Source of the DNA: Clostridiaceae bacterium
Lineage (GTDB): Bacteria > Bacillota > Clostridia > DSM-8532
Direction of reading: 5' to 3'
Assembly: GCA_012518025.1 (NCBI GenBank)
Contig: JAAYTP010000136.1
Span: 1-37,712, forward strand
DNA: 37,712 nucleotides
The position numbers and the translations under genes are program-made. Below, piece by piece: positions 26,442-34,037 of the stretch (the first letter of the stretch is position 1; each line of letters opens with the position of its first letter). The notes below the pieces were generated by a model, which did no database searches, was not told the DNA's origin, and saw only the letters and a list, made by a program, of their open reading frames with translations.

Positions 26442-26954
26442 TTAACTGCTCTTTCCCAATTTGTATCCTGTACTGCCCTTTTTGAACCTATGAGGAAGCA
26501 TACCTGAACCGCCCTTGTATTTGCTTGTGGGCTTTTTAGTCCTGCCAGCCAGAATTCCTCCGATCGCCGCCGTAATCAGTACAATTGCTGCAAAGAGCGC
26601 TGTATTGCTGCTTATCATAATCTTTCCCTGGACAAGGCATCCGATGAAATAGGCCATGATCGCATATATCACAGCCAGTATCAATGCCGATATAATACGC
26701 CTGTCCTGATTCCTCCTGGCAGCCTTGTAGCTTCCGGCCAGAACCCCCAGCACCGTGGCTGCGATAGCCGAAGGAAGCGTGTATTTCTCAGGAAAATCGG
26801 TAAAACAAAGAAGAAGAGCTGCAAATACGAGGATCACAAAGGTGAGAATGAATGAGACTGAAACGCATTTAAGCAAGCTTCTCAAATAGTCCCCTGTGCT
26901 GCTGGTTGAAGTGTATGACCCGTCTTTCACAAACAATTCCCCCATTATGTCCAA
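26442..26954 (-). CDS. Small four-helix membrane protein, TIGR04086-like
   Basis: 170 aa (167 if the third-codon-later ATG, MGELFV, is used). Four hydrophobic segments lie at about residues 30-50, 60-80, 88-108 and 118-138, and the Gly-rich pair ATVLGVLAGSY / AAIGGILAGR suggests an internal duplication of two-helix units. The arrangement resembles the TIGR04086 clostridial membrane family. The C-terminus is a basic Lys/Gly/Ser tail (KPTSKYKGGSGMLPHRFKKG). Function is unknown. It is divergent from the microprotein pair at 27209. Confidence 0.72.
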   Translation of the reverse strand: MDIMGELFVKDGSYTSTSSTGDYLRSLLKCVSVSFILTFVILVFAALLLCFTDFPEKYTLPSAIAATVLGVLAGSYKAARRNQDRRIISALILAVIYAIMAYFIGCLVQGKIMISSNTALFAAIVLITAAIGGILAGRTKKPTSKYKGGSGMLPHRFKKGSTGYKLGKSS

Positions 26955-27015
26955 TCCACAGTCTTATCCTATTCAACAGTACTGAAACATAGAACAAAAA
27001 GCGTAGTGGTTGTTC

Positions 27016-27132
27016 AGGATTTTAAGTGCGGCGTTCGGGATGCCACCTGCCCACTAATAAATAATCAGACATGGCTGGTTTGATTGATAAGGCAGGTCCA
27101 AAAGGCACCTTCTATGGCTTGTTCAAAATCCT
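27016..27132. other. Structured intergenic region, possible ncRNA or leader
   Basis: Nested complementarity: outer AGGATTTT (27016-27023) with AAAATCCT (27125-27132), and inner ACCTGCC (27044-27050) with GGCAGGT (27091-27097), the inner stem extended by TGCC/GGCA across a 6-nt bulge. Together they fold into a rod with internal loops and a terminal loop of ~40 nt. Strand is not decided: it could lead the microproteins (+) or the membrane protein gene (-), or be a separate RNA. No known riboswitch core is recognised. Confidence 0.35.
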
Positions 27133-27208
27133 ATGACCTGTCTTGTAACCCATTTGTATGGATTGGAATAGAATGTATTGAGTTCAAAAAGGCATGGGAG
27201 GTTATTAT

Positions 27209-27319
27209 ATGGGATTCTTTAAAGGTTTGGGTGACAATTGCGAAGTTCTTATGTTCATCATCCTTTTCCTGCTGCTTTTCTGGGATAGGGGCGGCTGCTC
27301 TAACATATCACCCTGTTGA
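27209..27319 (+). CDS. 36-aa single-span microprotein with FWDRG motif (copy 1)
   Basis: Too short for the ORF track. It reads MGFFKGLGDNCEVLMF, then a leucine/phenylalanine-rich span ending LLLFWDRGGC and a short Cys-containing tail. GGGAGGT lies 6 nt before the ATG. It is clearly paralogous to the next ORF: shared pattern G-x-G-x-x-C-x-V-L-x-F-I-x-x-F-L-x-L-F-W-D-R-G. Likely a tiny membrane protein with Cys on both sides of the span. Small spore-associated membrane peptides of similar build (for example the YjcZ type) are known in Firmicutes, but this assignment is not established. Confidence 0.72.
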   Translation: MGFFKGLGDNCEVLMFIILFLLLFWDRGGCSNISPC

Positions 27320-27360
27320 CAAGGTTGGTGAATTGACTTTTCCCGGAAGGAGGTGCCGTT

Positions 27361-27483
27361 ATGGATAATGTCTTGGGAGCAAGAACCGGTTTTGGAAGCG
27401 ATTGCACTGTACTGTTCTTTATTCTTATATTCCTTTGTCTTTTCTGGGACAGGGGTCTCTTTAGCGGCGGATGCTGCAATTAA
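27361..27483 (+). CDS. 40-aa single-span microprotein with FWDRG motif (copy 2)
   Basis: MDNVLGARTGFGSDCTVLFF, a hydrophobic span, then CLFWDRGLFSGGCCN. It has a near-perfect AAGGAGGTG ribosome site 5 nt before the ATG, and an intrinsic terminator starts 6 nt after its stop. The conserved core with copy 1 differs mainly at synonymous or conservative positions, and both reading frames are kept, which argues for selection at the protein level. Four Cys are present, including a terminal CC. The pair forms a compact two-gene transcript; function is unknown. Confidence 0.75.
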   Translation: MDNVLGARTGFGSDCTVLFFILIFLCLFWDRGLFSGGCCN

Positions 27484-27489
27484 AATGCT

Positions 27490-27517
27490 AAAAGCGGGAT
27501 GTAATCCCGCTTTTTTT
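27490..27517 (+). terminator. Intrinsic terminator of the microprotein pair
   Basis: AAAAGCGGGAT / ATCCCGCTTTT stem with a GTA loop and a T7 run. It is a textbook terminator and shows the small ORFs are transcribed on the plus strand. Confidence 0.9.
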
Positions 27518-27544
27518 GATGAATCCACTAGCCTTCTTTAGACC

Positions 27545-28096
27545 TTAAGACACCGTCTTATTCTCAACTTGCTTTTTCTCCACCTGCTTAAAGTAATTCC
27601 TGATATACATGATGGATGCGAATACAGCCATGCCCACGCATATCCACAACATCACATCGGTAATGTTCCTGGAAACTCCCAGAAAAGCCATCATGATGGC
27701 AACAAAGAATAAAACCGACGTAAGCTTTCCAAACCATTTGGATGACATATCTATATTCTTTCTGATAAGATAGAGCCCTGAAATCAGGAGGAACAGCTCC
27801 TTAAACAGAACCAGATAAGGAATGATAGCGGGAATCATATCCTTGCCTCCCAATACAAATAGCGCTGTCAGCTGCATCATCTTGTCGGCAACCGGATCGG
27901 CGATCTTGCCAAAGGGAGTTTCAAGGTTGAATTTTCTTGCTATTATTCCGTCAAGCACATCGGTAAACTCTGCAAATAAAAATACCCATACCGCAGCAGT
28001 TATTTTATCGTCCCTCATCAACACATAGAAAACCGGGACTGCCGCCATCCTCAATATTGTAAGCAAGTTGGGAACGTGTTTGAATATCGTACTCAT
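27545..28096 (-). CDS. pgsA: CDP-alcohol phosphatidyltransferase (PgsA-like)
   Basis: 183-aa integral membrane enzyme; most likely CDP-diacylglycerol-glycerol-3-phosphate phosphatidyltransferase, making phosphatidylglycerophosphate. The complete CDP-alcohol signature D-x2-D-G-x2-A-R-x8-G-x3-D-x3-D is readable in DVLDGIIARKFN...GKIADPVADK. Several hydrophobic helices follow. The start overlaps the thioesterase stop by 4 nt, so the two are coupled. A paralogue with another alcohol acceptor cannot be excluded. Confidence 0.88.
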   Translation of the reverse strand: MSTIFKHVPNLLTILRMAAVPVFYVLMRDDKITAAVWVFLFAEFTDVLDGIIARKFNLETPFGKIADPVADKMMQLTALFVLGGKDMIPAIIPYLVLFKELFLLISGLYLIRKNIDMSSKWFGKLTSVLFFVAIMMAFLGVSRNITDVMLWICVGMAVFASIMYIRNYFKQVEKKQVENKTVS

Positions 28097-28533
28097 CTTT
28101 CGGTTTTTTCTCCTGTTGCTTCATTAAACATTGGGATCAACCGTTCATAAACATCAGGTCTATATTTTGAAAGATTAACAGGCTTCAGATCCGAAGAAGT
28201 CCAGGCATGCTCTGTAAACCCCCTGGCTCTGAGCTGAGGATCTCCATCCACATATACGTCATAGGAGATTAAAAGTCTGACCTTTGTTGCTTCGGTGATG
28301 TATGTGCGGATAATCACTATATCGCCGTACTGGACAGGCCTCTTGTACTCCACTCCCAGTCGGACAAGGGGAAGCATGATACCCGATTTCTCAAGTTCAT
28401 GGTAGGGAAACCCATATGATTTGATATGTTCAGTTCTTCCACACTCAAACCATACAGGATAGACCGAATGGTGAACCACTCCCATCTGGTCTGTTTCAGC
28501 ATATCGTACGGGGAATCTGGTCTCTGTTGCCAT
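28093..28533 (-). CDS. Acyl-CoA thioesterase, YbgC/FadM hotdog family
   Basis: 146 aa. Opens with the family motif VRYAETDQMGVVHHSVYPVWFE, where the Asp is the catalytic residue of 4HBT-type thioesterases, and continues with the hotdog strands ending in FTEHAW. The physiological thioester is unknown. The ORF track extends to 28590, but AAGGTGTG before the ATG at 28533 and the family N-terminus support the shorter form. It starts 13 nt after pfkA and overlaps pgsA by 4 nt: one pfkA-thioesterase-pgsA transcript. Confidence 0.86.
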   Translation of the reverse strand: MATETRFPVRYAETDQMGVVHHSVYPVWFECGRTEHIKSYGFPYHELEKSGIMLPLVRLGVEYKRPVQYGDIVIIRTYITEATKVRLLISYDVYVDGDPQLRARGFTEHAWTSSDLKPVNLSKYRPDVYERLIPMFNEATGEKTER

Positions 28534-28546
28534 AATAAAACACACC

Positions 28547-29518
28547 TTATAACGCCAGAATTTTACCAATATTGATGAGTTCCTCATCAATCGTCTTCTT
28601 CATATTGAGCGCCTCATCAATGTCGTAATCCACAATCCTTCCGCCCTTGGAGGCCACAACCCGGTTAAACTGTCCATTTTTAAGGAGTTCAACCGCATAT
28701 ACACCCATTCTGCTTGCCATAACCCTGTCGGTCATGGTGGGGGATCCTCCCCTTTGTATGTGCCCCAGGATTGTTTCCCTGGTAATAATATCGGTTTTTT
28801 CTTCAATGTATTTTGCTATTTCTGCAACTCCGCCAATTCCTTCGGCTACGATCACCAGGTAGTTCTTCTTACCGCGGTTTCTTCCTTCAATTATGGGGAG
28901 TATTATATCCTTGTCGATATCAAAATCGTGTTCCGGTATGATCACAGCTTCGGCACCGCCTGCAATACCGCAGTTTACAGCAATCCATCCGGCATGCCTT
29001 CCCATGACCTCCATCACACTGCAGCGTTCGTGGGAATAAGCCGTATCACGAATTTTGTCTATGGCGTCCAGCACTGTATTCATTGCTGTATCATATCCGA
29101 TGGTGTAATCGGTGCAGGATATATCATTGTCAATAGTACCCGGAATGCCTACAACCTTCATCCCAAGCCGAGCCAGATCCCTTGCGCCGCGGAAGGAACC
29201 ATCGCCGCCGATTACCACCAGAGCATCAATCCCGAAAACCCTGGCCATGGATATACCCCTTTTCACACCTTCTTCAGTGCCGAATTCGGCTGAACGTGCT
29301 GTTTGGAGGACCGTTCCCCCACGCTGGATGATATCGCCAACCGAACGAAGGGTGAACTCCTTGATATTTCCATTGAGAAGTCCATCATATCCTTTATGAA
29401 TTCCATATACCTTGAATCCGTGATATATTCCGGCTCTTGTCACAGCTCTTATTGCGGCATTCATGCCCGGGGCATCCCCGCCACTGGTGAGAACGCCAAT
29501 GGTACCCACACTGCCCAT
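28547..29518 (-). CDS. pfkA: 6-phosphofructokinase (ATP-dependent)
   Basis: Phosphorylates fructose 6-phosphate in glycolysis. 323 aa. Motifs: LTSGGDAPGMNAAIRA (ATP), VIGGDGSFRGA, PGTIDNDISCTD with the catalytic Asp, and EVMGRHAGWIA (substrate). Gly rather than Asp in GGDGS and Gly before TIDND point to ATP, not pyrophosphate, as donor. GGAGG 10 nt before the ATG at 29518 is preferred to the TTG at 29527. It sits downstream of dnaE, mtrB and a DUF2007-like gene but is separated from them by a hairpin and a repeat cluster. Confidence 0.97.
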   Translation of the reverse strand: MGSVGTIGVLTSGGDAPGMNAAIRAVTRAGIYHGFKVYGIHKGYDGLLNGNIKEFTLRSVGDIIQRGGTVLQTARSAEFGTEEGVKRGISMARVFGIDALVVIGGDGSFRGARDLARLGMKVVGIPGTIDNDISCTDYTIGYDTAMNTVLDAIDKIRDTAYSHERCSVMEVMGRHAGWIAVNCGIAGGAEAVIIPEHDFDIDKDIILPIIEGRNRGKKNYLVIVAEGIGGVAEIAKYIEEKTDIITRETILGHIQRGGSPTMTDRVMASRMGVYAVELLKNGQFNRVVASKGGRIVDYDIDEALNMKKTIDEELINIGKILAL

Positions 29519-29560
29519 ATTTCGCAAACCTCCATCATCGTGTTTCCCTGCATTTACGCT

Positions 29561-29703
29561 GAGATTGCTTCGTCGGCTTTGCCTTCTCGCAATGACGTTT
29601 TTGGTGTCATTTCAGGTGCAGAGATTGCTTCGTCGGCTTTGCCTTCTCGCAATGACGTTTTTGGTGTCATTGCGAGCGGAACGGTAGTGGAGCGCGGCAA
29701 TCT
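29561..29703. repeat. Repeat cluster with an exact 60-bp tandem step
   Basis: Two copies of the closing arm (GAGATTGCTTCGTCGGCTTT through CTCGCAATGACGTTTTTGGT) start exactly 60 bp apart, at 29561 and 29621, and agree over 51 bp. The second runs on into GTCATTGCGAGCGGAACGGT and ends GGCAATCTC. It is immediately upstream of pfkA. The remainder of this 415-nt gap holds a hairpin at 29772-29804 and otherwise nothing recognisable. Confidence 0.88.
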
Positions 29704-29771
29704 CAGACCTCGAAGCCAATCTATTACTCCAACCTCCAACCACTCGTCTCTAACCATCGCCTTCCACTCTT

Positions 29772-29804
29772 GCTTTTGCAAAAGCCCGTGTTTGGAACAC
29801 GGGC
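29772..29804 (-). terminator. Hairpin terminating the dnaE-mtrB cluster
   Basis: On the minus strand GCCCGTGTT / AACACGGGC with a CCA loop, then CTTTTGC. The following 14 bp GCTTTTGCAAAAGC are themselves palindromic. It lies 130 nt after the DUF2007-like stop. The T-run is short. Confidence 0.55.
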
Positions 29805-29933
29805 CGATTGCTGTTTAAAACATTGTTTTTGCCTTTCTGTAATAAACCACGGCTGCCTCCGCTTTTTGGTTACCAGGCTTGTCCGTGATTTGACATAACC
29901 TTGTACCGAAGCGGGTTGATAAATCAATAAGCA

Positions 29934-30128
29934 TCAAAATCCTTTTTCTATGATAATACCATGCGCTTCTTCCACCTCGGCTTCAGGAACAGAAACCTCA
30001 AAATAATCGTCTACTTTTTCTTTGCGATTAATGGGGTTGATCCTAACAAGTATACCACTCTCTTCAAGGATTGACTTCAGCTTTTCAGCCATTTCCTTGT
30101 TTTGTGCCATGTAAACGACCGTCCACAT
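29934..30128 (-). CDS. DUF2007-like small signal-transducing-type protein
   Basis: 64 aa, ferredoxin-like beta-alpha-beta pattern: MWTVVYMAQNKEMAEKLKSI, a central ESGILVRI, and VSVPEAEVEEAHGIIIEKGF. This fits the DUF2007 'putative signal transducing protein' group; function is unknown. GGGAGGG precedes the ATG by 11 nt and lies within the end of mtrB, 2 nt separating the two frames, so the genes are probably cotranscribed. Confidence 0.72.
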   Translation of the reverse strand: MWTVVYMAQNKEMAEKLKSILEESGILVRINPINRKEKVDDYFEVSVPEAEVEEAHGIIIEKGF

Positions 30129-30130
30129 AA

Positions 30131-30385
30131 TTATGGATGCCCTCCCTGTTTGCTTCCGGACTCAATTACACCATGACTGCTATAAATCTTTGCTTTACCT
30201 CTGATCTTGATAGCTGATGTTTGCTCGGTAAACTGGGCAACCAGCACCTCACCCTTATCGATAATCTCTGTATGATGTAGTCTGGTATCCTTACCCCTTG
30301 TAAGTCCAATAACATTGACTCCGTTTTCTTCGGCGGCAATGACTATATAATCAGAATAAGCCTTTTCAAGATCAAACTTTTCCAA
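30131..30385 (-). CDS. mtrB: Tryptophan RNA-binding attenuation protein (TRAP)
   Basis: 84 aa, near-identical in core to Bacillus Mtr[37 protein letters not shown] forms an 11-mer ring that, with bound tryptophan, wraps (G/U)AG repeats in trp leader RNAs and blocks expression. The start is TTG behind GGGGTGA. In Bacillus numbering, two of the three essential RNA-contact basics (Lys56, Arg58) are kept, but the position of Lys37 is Ile ([11 protein letters not shown]). Extra lysines follow in RGKAKIY. It lies between dnaE and a DUF2007-like gene, not with mtrA as in Bacillus. No trp genes are in the window. Confidence 0.93.
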   Translation of the reverse strand: MEKFDLEKAYSDYIVIAAEENGVNVIGLTRGKDTRLHHTEIIDKGEVLVAQFTEQTSAIKIRGKAKIYSSHGVIESGSKQGGHP

Positions 30386-30455
30386 TTCATCACCCCAGAT
30401 TAATATATATTATTTTAGTTAAAAGTGCAAGTAGAACAATTCCCCGAAAAGACTT

Positions 30456-33400
30456 CTAGCAAAGTTTCACCAGGTTATTTCCCAGTATCTCAACAAGCTC
30501 GGAATAAACATTGGGGTCTACCCTTGTATTCATCTTCATGGCAGGTTTTGTGGCATTCTGAAGGTAGATAAGAGCCCGATCCGTACCTTCAAAATACCTT
30601 AGCAGGGAAAGAACTGCCCTGCGTTTTATTTCCGGGACATCCTCGGAGAACATTATCTTTATTATTTTCCCGCGGACGGCCTGGTTCATATCTGGAAGAT
30701 TATCCGGACAATCAGATTGATATTGCATGGCATCTTCTTTTGCAGCATGGCTTCCGTCACCATTGGTATGGCCAAATTCGAGTATCAGAGGTCTTATCTG
30801 GCTGGCCAGAATCTTAGCCTGCTCATCCTCTTTAAGATTTATGCGGCCTTCCACCCATATCGGGGAATCTGAATCCAGAAATCTGGAGCATTCCTCGTAG
30901 ATATTCGGAAATACCACAACTTCCATCTGACCGTAAAGGTCTTCAACGGTAACGAAGGCCATCAACCTGTTATTCTTGGTACTGATTGTCTTGACATCCG
31001 CCACAAGTCCCGCTATGCGAACAAACTGGTTGTCGGAAAGCTTGTTTTCATGGTGATCCTCTTCCTCCGATACCTCAAACTCATATGAAAAATGAGTGAC
31101 ATGCTGCCTGATCTGGTCTTCAAAGGTATCAAGGGGATGTCCTGTCAGGTACAATCCCAGCATATCCTTCTCCATGGCAAGGAGTAGCCTTTTATCGTAT
31201 TCCTCCATCTGTGGCCATTCTATGGTGGCGATCCTGTCTTCTTCGGGCATGACATCAAAGAGGGAGAATTGGCCTGTCATCATGCTCTTTCTCTTTGCGG
31301 ACACTCGCTCCAGAATTTTCTCATAGGAGGCCATAAGCCGTGACCTGTATACGCCAAAGCCATCGAAGGCACCACATTTTATGAGGCTCTCAACAGCCCT
31401 CTTATTCAGATCCTTGCCATCCATCCTCTCGCAAAAGTCGATGAAGCTCGTAAACGGACCATTCTTGTCCCTCTCTTCAATTATATTCCTCACCAGGCTA
31501 TCACCCACATGCTTGACAGCAGTGAGCCCAAACCGGATCTTATCCATGGAAACAGAGAATCCGCCAAGGCTTTCATTGATGGCAGGTGCCAGTACTTCGA
31601 TCCCCATCTTTTTGCATTCAAGGACATACTGAGACACTTTGCCAAGGCTTCCTACAAAGCTATTGAGCAGCGCTGCCATGAATTCCACAGGATAGTGGCA
31701 CTTTAGCCAGGCAGTTTGGTATCCCACATAGGCATAGGCGGCGGCATGGGATTTATTGAAGGCATAGCTGGCAAAATCCATCATCTCATCAAAGATCCTG
31801 TGGGCAGTTTTTTCGTCCACACCGTTGCGTATGGCACCTGGGATAAGTACATTCCCCTCTTCATCGGTACTGCCGTAGACAAAATTCTTTCTCTCGGCAT
31901 CCATCACGTCCTTCTTCTTTTTGGACATGGCTCTTCTCACGAGATCCGAGCGTCCGAGGGAATACCCTGCCAGATCTCGGCATACCCGCATGACCTGTTC
32001 CTGATAGATCATACATCCATAGGTCACGTCAAGGATGGGTTTAAGTTTTTCTGTGGTATAGGAAATATGTTCAGGATTTCTCTTGTTCCTTATATATCTT
32101 GGAATCTGATCCATGGGGCCCGGTCTGTAGAGGGAGATGCCAGCAATGATATCCTCCAAGGTGGATGGCTGGAGTTCACGGAAGAACTGGGTCATGCCGG
32201 TGCTTTCAAGCTGGAAGACTCCCGATGTCTCTCCCCTGCTTATCATTTCATAAACAGCTGGATCATCATAGTCAATCTGCTCAATATCTATTGAAATTCC
32301 CCTGTGATCCCTGATGAGATTCAGGGTATCCCTTATCACCGTTATTGTTCTAAGGCCCAGAAAATCCATCTTCACAAGTCCCAGTTCTTCAAGGGTGTTC
32401 ATGGGAAACTGGGTGGAAATCAGGTCTTCATTGCGATATAGGGGTACAAGGTCTGTGATGGGGCGGCTGGAAATAACCACGCCCGCTGCATGGGTGGACG
32501 CATGGCGTGGCATGCCCTCAAGGCTTTTAGCCATATCAAGCAATTCCTTCATCACATTGTCCTTGCTATAAAGAGCCTTGAGTTCCGGATTGGCTTCTAT
32601 GGCACTTTCAATAGTAATATGCTTGCCGGGCATCATGGGTATCATTTTGGCCACCTTGTCCACATCATTGTAGGGTATGGCCAGGGCTCTTCCCACATCC
32701 CGGACGGCTGCCCTTGCAGCCATGGTTCCAAAGGTTATTATTTGGGCAACCCGGTCCTCGCCATATTTTCTCACCACATAGTCTATTACCTCCTGCCTTC
32801 TCACGTAGCAGAAGTCTATATCTATGTCGGGCATGCTAATTCGTTCCGGGTTGAGAAAACGTTCAAAGATCAGGTCGTGCTTTATAGGATCCACATTGGT
32901 AATCCCAAGGCAATAGGCCACAAGGCTTCCGGCTGCCGATCCCCTTCCGGGTCCGACCATGATGCCATTGTCCCTGGCATACCTTATAAAATCCCATACA
33001 ATGAGAAAATAGTCCACATACCCCATCTGGCTTATGACAGACAGTTCATACTCCAGCCGCTTATAATGCTCATCATTATCACCATAGCGGCTCTTATAAC
33101 CCTTATCGCATTGCAGTTTGAGATATTCATAGTGAGTATAGCCATCAGGTATATCAAAGCTTGGAAAATGCAGCTCTCCAAAAGTGATCTCCACGTTGCA
33201 GCGATCGGCTATCCGCAGGGTATTTTCAAGGGCCTGGGGACATCCCTCAAAATGCTCCCACATCTCATCGGGAGATTTCAGATAGAAGGCATCGGTTTCA
33301 AACATGAGACGGTCAGGATCCTCAATAGTCTTGCCTGTCTGGATGCATATAAGGATTTCCTGGGCTTTTGCGTCTTCCTTGCTGATATAGTGGACATCAT

Positions 33401-34013
33401 TTGTAGCCACAAGGGGAATGCCCGTTTCCTGTGACAGTTTTATGAGTTGTGTATTGACTAGCTGCTGCTCCCGTAGGCCATTATGCTGAAGTTCCAGATA
33501 GAAATTACCCTTTCCCATAATGGATTCAAGGCGCAGGGCAAGCTCTTTTGCCCTTTCATATTCATGCTGGAGAATCATTTGGGGAATATCGCCGGCCAGG
33601 CACGAGCTTAATGCAATGAGCCCTTCCGAGTGTTCAGCCAGCTGGTCATAATCAATACGGGGCTTATAGTAGAAACCATCAGTAAAGCCCAGGGATACCA
33701 GCTTGATGAGATTACGGTATCCAATGTTGTTTTCGGCAAGAAGGATCAAATGTCCCTGTTCAGCATCAAGACGCGGATCCTTATCGGTATGGGATCTTCT
33801 CGCAGTGTAGACCTCGCAGCCCAGTATGGGCTTTATGCCCGCTTTTTTGCATGCCTTGTAAAAGTCTATCACGCCATACATAACACCATGATCGGTGATG
33901 GCAAGACTCTTCATCCCCATCTCAGCGGCTTGCTCCACCAGTTTCGGAATTCTGCACGCACCGTCCAAAAGGCTGTATTCGCTATGAAGATGCAGATGGA
34001 CAAAATCTTTCAA
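30456..34013 (-). CDS. dnaE: DNA polymerase III alpha subunit (DnaE type)
   Basis: 1185 aa. N-terminal PHP domain (HLHLHSEYSLLDGACR, AITDHGVMYG), polymerase core with catalytic Asp residues in MPDIDIDFCYVRR and the GPGRGSAAGSLVAYCLGIT motif, thumb and fingers, helix-hairpin-helix region near residue 830, and an OB fold near 990-1070 (VRIAGLVADVKTIST). It is the DnaE class; low-GC Gram-positives usually also carry PolC. Start is a TTG behind AAGGGG, 8 nt spacing; the nearby ATG is out of frame. It lies 24 nt downstream of the 5-formyl-THF cyclo-ligase and 70 nt before mtrB. Confidence 0.96.
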   Translation of the reverse strand: MKDFVHLHLHSEYSLLDGACRIPKLVEQAAEMGMKSLAITDHGVMYGVIDFYKACKKAGIKPILGCEVYTARRSHTDKDPRLDAEQGHLILLAENNIGYRNLIKLVSLGFTDGFYYKPRIDYDQLAEHSEGLIALSSCLAGDIPQMILQHEYERAKELALRLESIMGKGNFYLELQHNGLREQQLVNTQLIKLSQETGIPLVATNDVHYISKEDAKAQEILICIQTGKTIEDPDRLMFETDAFYLKSPDEMWEHFEGCPQALENTLRIADRCNVEITFGELHFPSFDIPDGYTHYEYLKLQCDKGYKSRYGDNDEHYKRLEYELSVISQMGYVDYFLIVWDFIRYARDNGIMVGPGRGSAAGSLVAYCLGITNVDPIKHDLIFERFLNPERISMPDIDIDFCYVRRQEVIDYVVRKYGEDRVAQIITFGTMAARAAVRDVGRALAIPYNDVDKVAKMIPMMPGKHITIESAIEANPELKALYSKDNVMKELLDMAKSLEGMPRHASTHAAGVVISSRPITDLVPLYRNEDLISTQFPMNTLEELGLVKMDFLGLRTITVIRDTLNLIRDHRGISIDIEQIDYDDPAVYEMISRGETSGVFQLESTGMTQFFRELQPSTLEDIIAGISLYRPGPMDQIPRYIRNKRNPEHISYTTEKLKPILDVTYGCMIYQEQVMRVCRDLAGYSLGRSDLVRRAMSKKKKDVMDAERKNFVYGSTDEEGNVLIPGAIRNGVDEKTAHRIFDEMMDFASYAFNKSHAAAYAYVGYQTAWLKCHYPVEFMAALLNSFVGSLGKVSQYVLECKKMGIEVLAPAINESLGGFSVSMDKIRFGLTAVKHVGDSLVRNIIEERDKNGPFTSFIDFCERMDGKDLNKRAVESLIKCGAFDGFGVYRSRLMASYEKILERVSAKRKSMMTGQFSLFDVMPEEDRIATIEWPQMEEYDKRLLLAMEKDMLGLYLTGHPLDTFEDQIRQHVTHFSYEFEVSEEEDHHENKLSDNQFVRIAGLVADVKTISTKNNRLMAFVTVEDLYGQMEVVVFPNIYEECSRFLDSDSPIWVEGRINLKEDEQAKILASQIRPLILEFGHTNGDGSHAAKEDAMQYQSDCPDNLPDMNQAVRGKIIKIMFSEDVPEIKRRAVLSLLRYFEGTDRALIYLQNATKPAMKMNTRVDPNVYSELVEILGNNLVKLC

Positions 34014-34037
34014 TCCTCATACCCCTTCTTATGATCT

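Noticed and set aside
27084-27368. 94-aa plus-strand ORF overlapping the microproteins
   Set aside because: It lacks a ribosome site and runs through the structured region in another frame. The two smaller ORFs have far better initiation signals and mutual homology.
29554-29781. ORFs in both directions over 29303-29927 with repeated peptides (SALPSRNDVFGVI)
   Set aside because: These are translations of the tandem intergenic repeat and of antisense pfkA. They have no ribosome site and the repeated peptide simply mirrors the DNA repeat.
29724-29927. 67-aa minus-strand ORF between the DUF2007-like gene and pfkA
   Set aside because: Its sequence covers the terminator hairpin and palindrome, composition is unlike a protein, and there is no ribosome site.
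32490-33434. 314-aa plus-strand ORF inside dnaE
   Set aside because: It is fully antisense to the well-supported dnaE and has no ribosome site or recognisable domain. It is a shadow frame.
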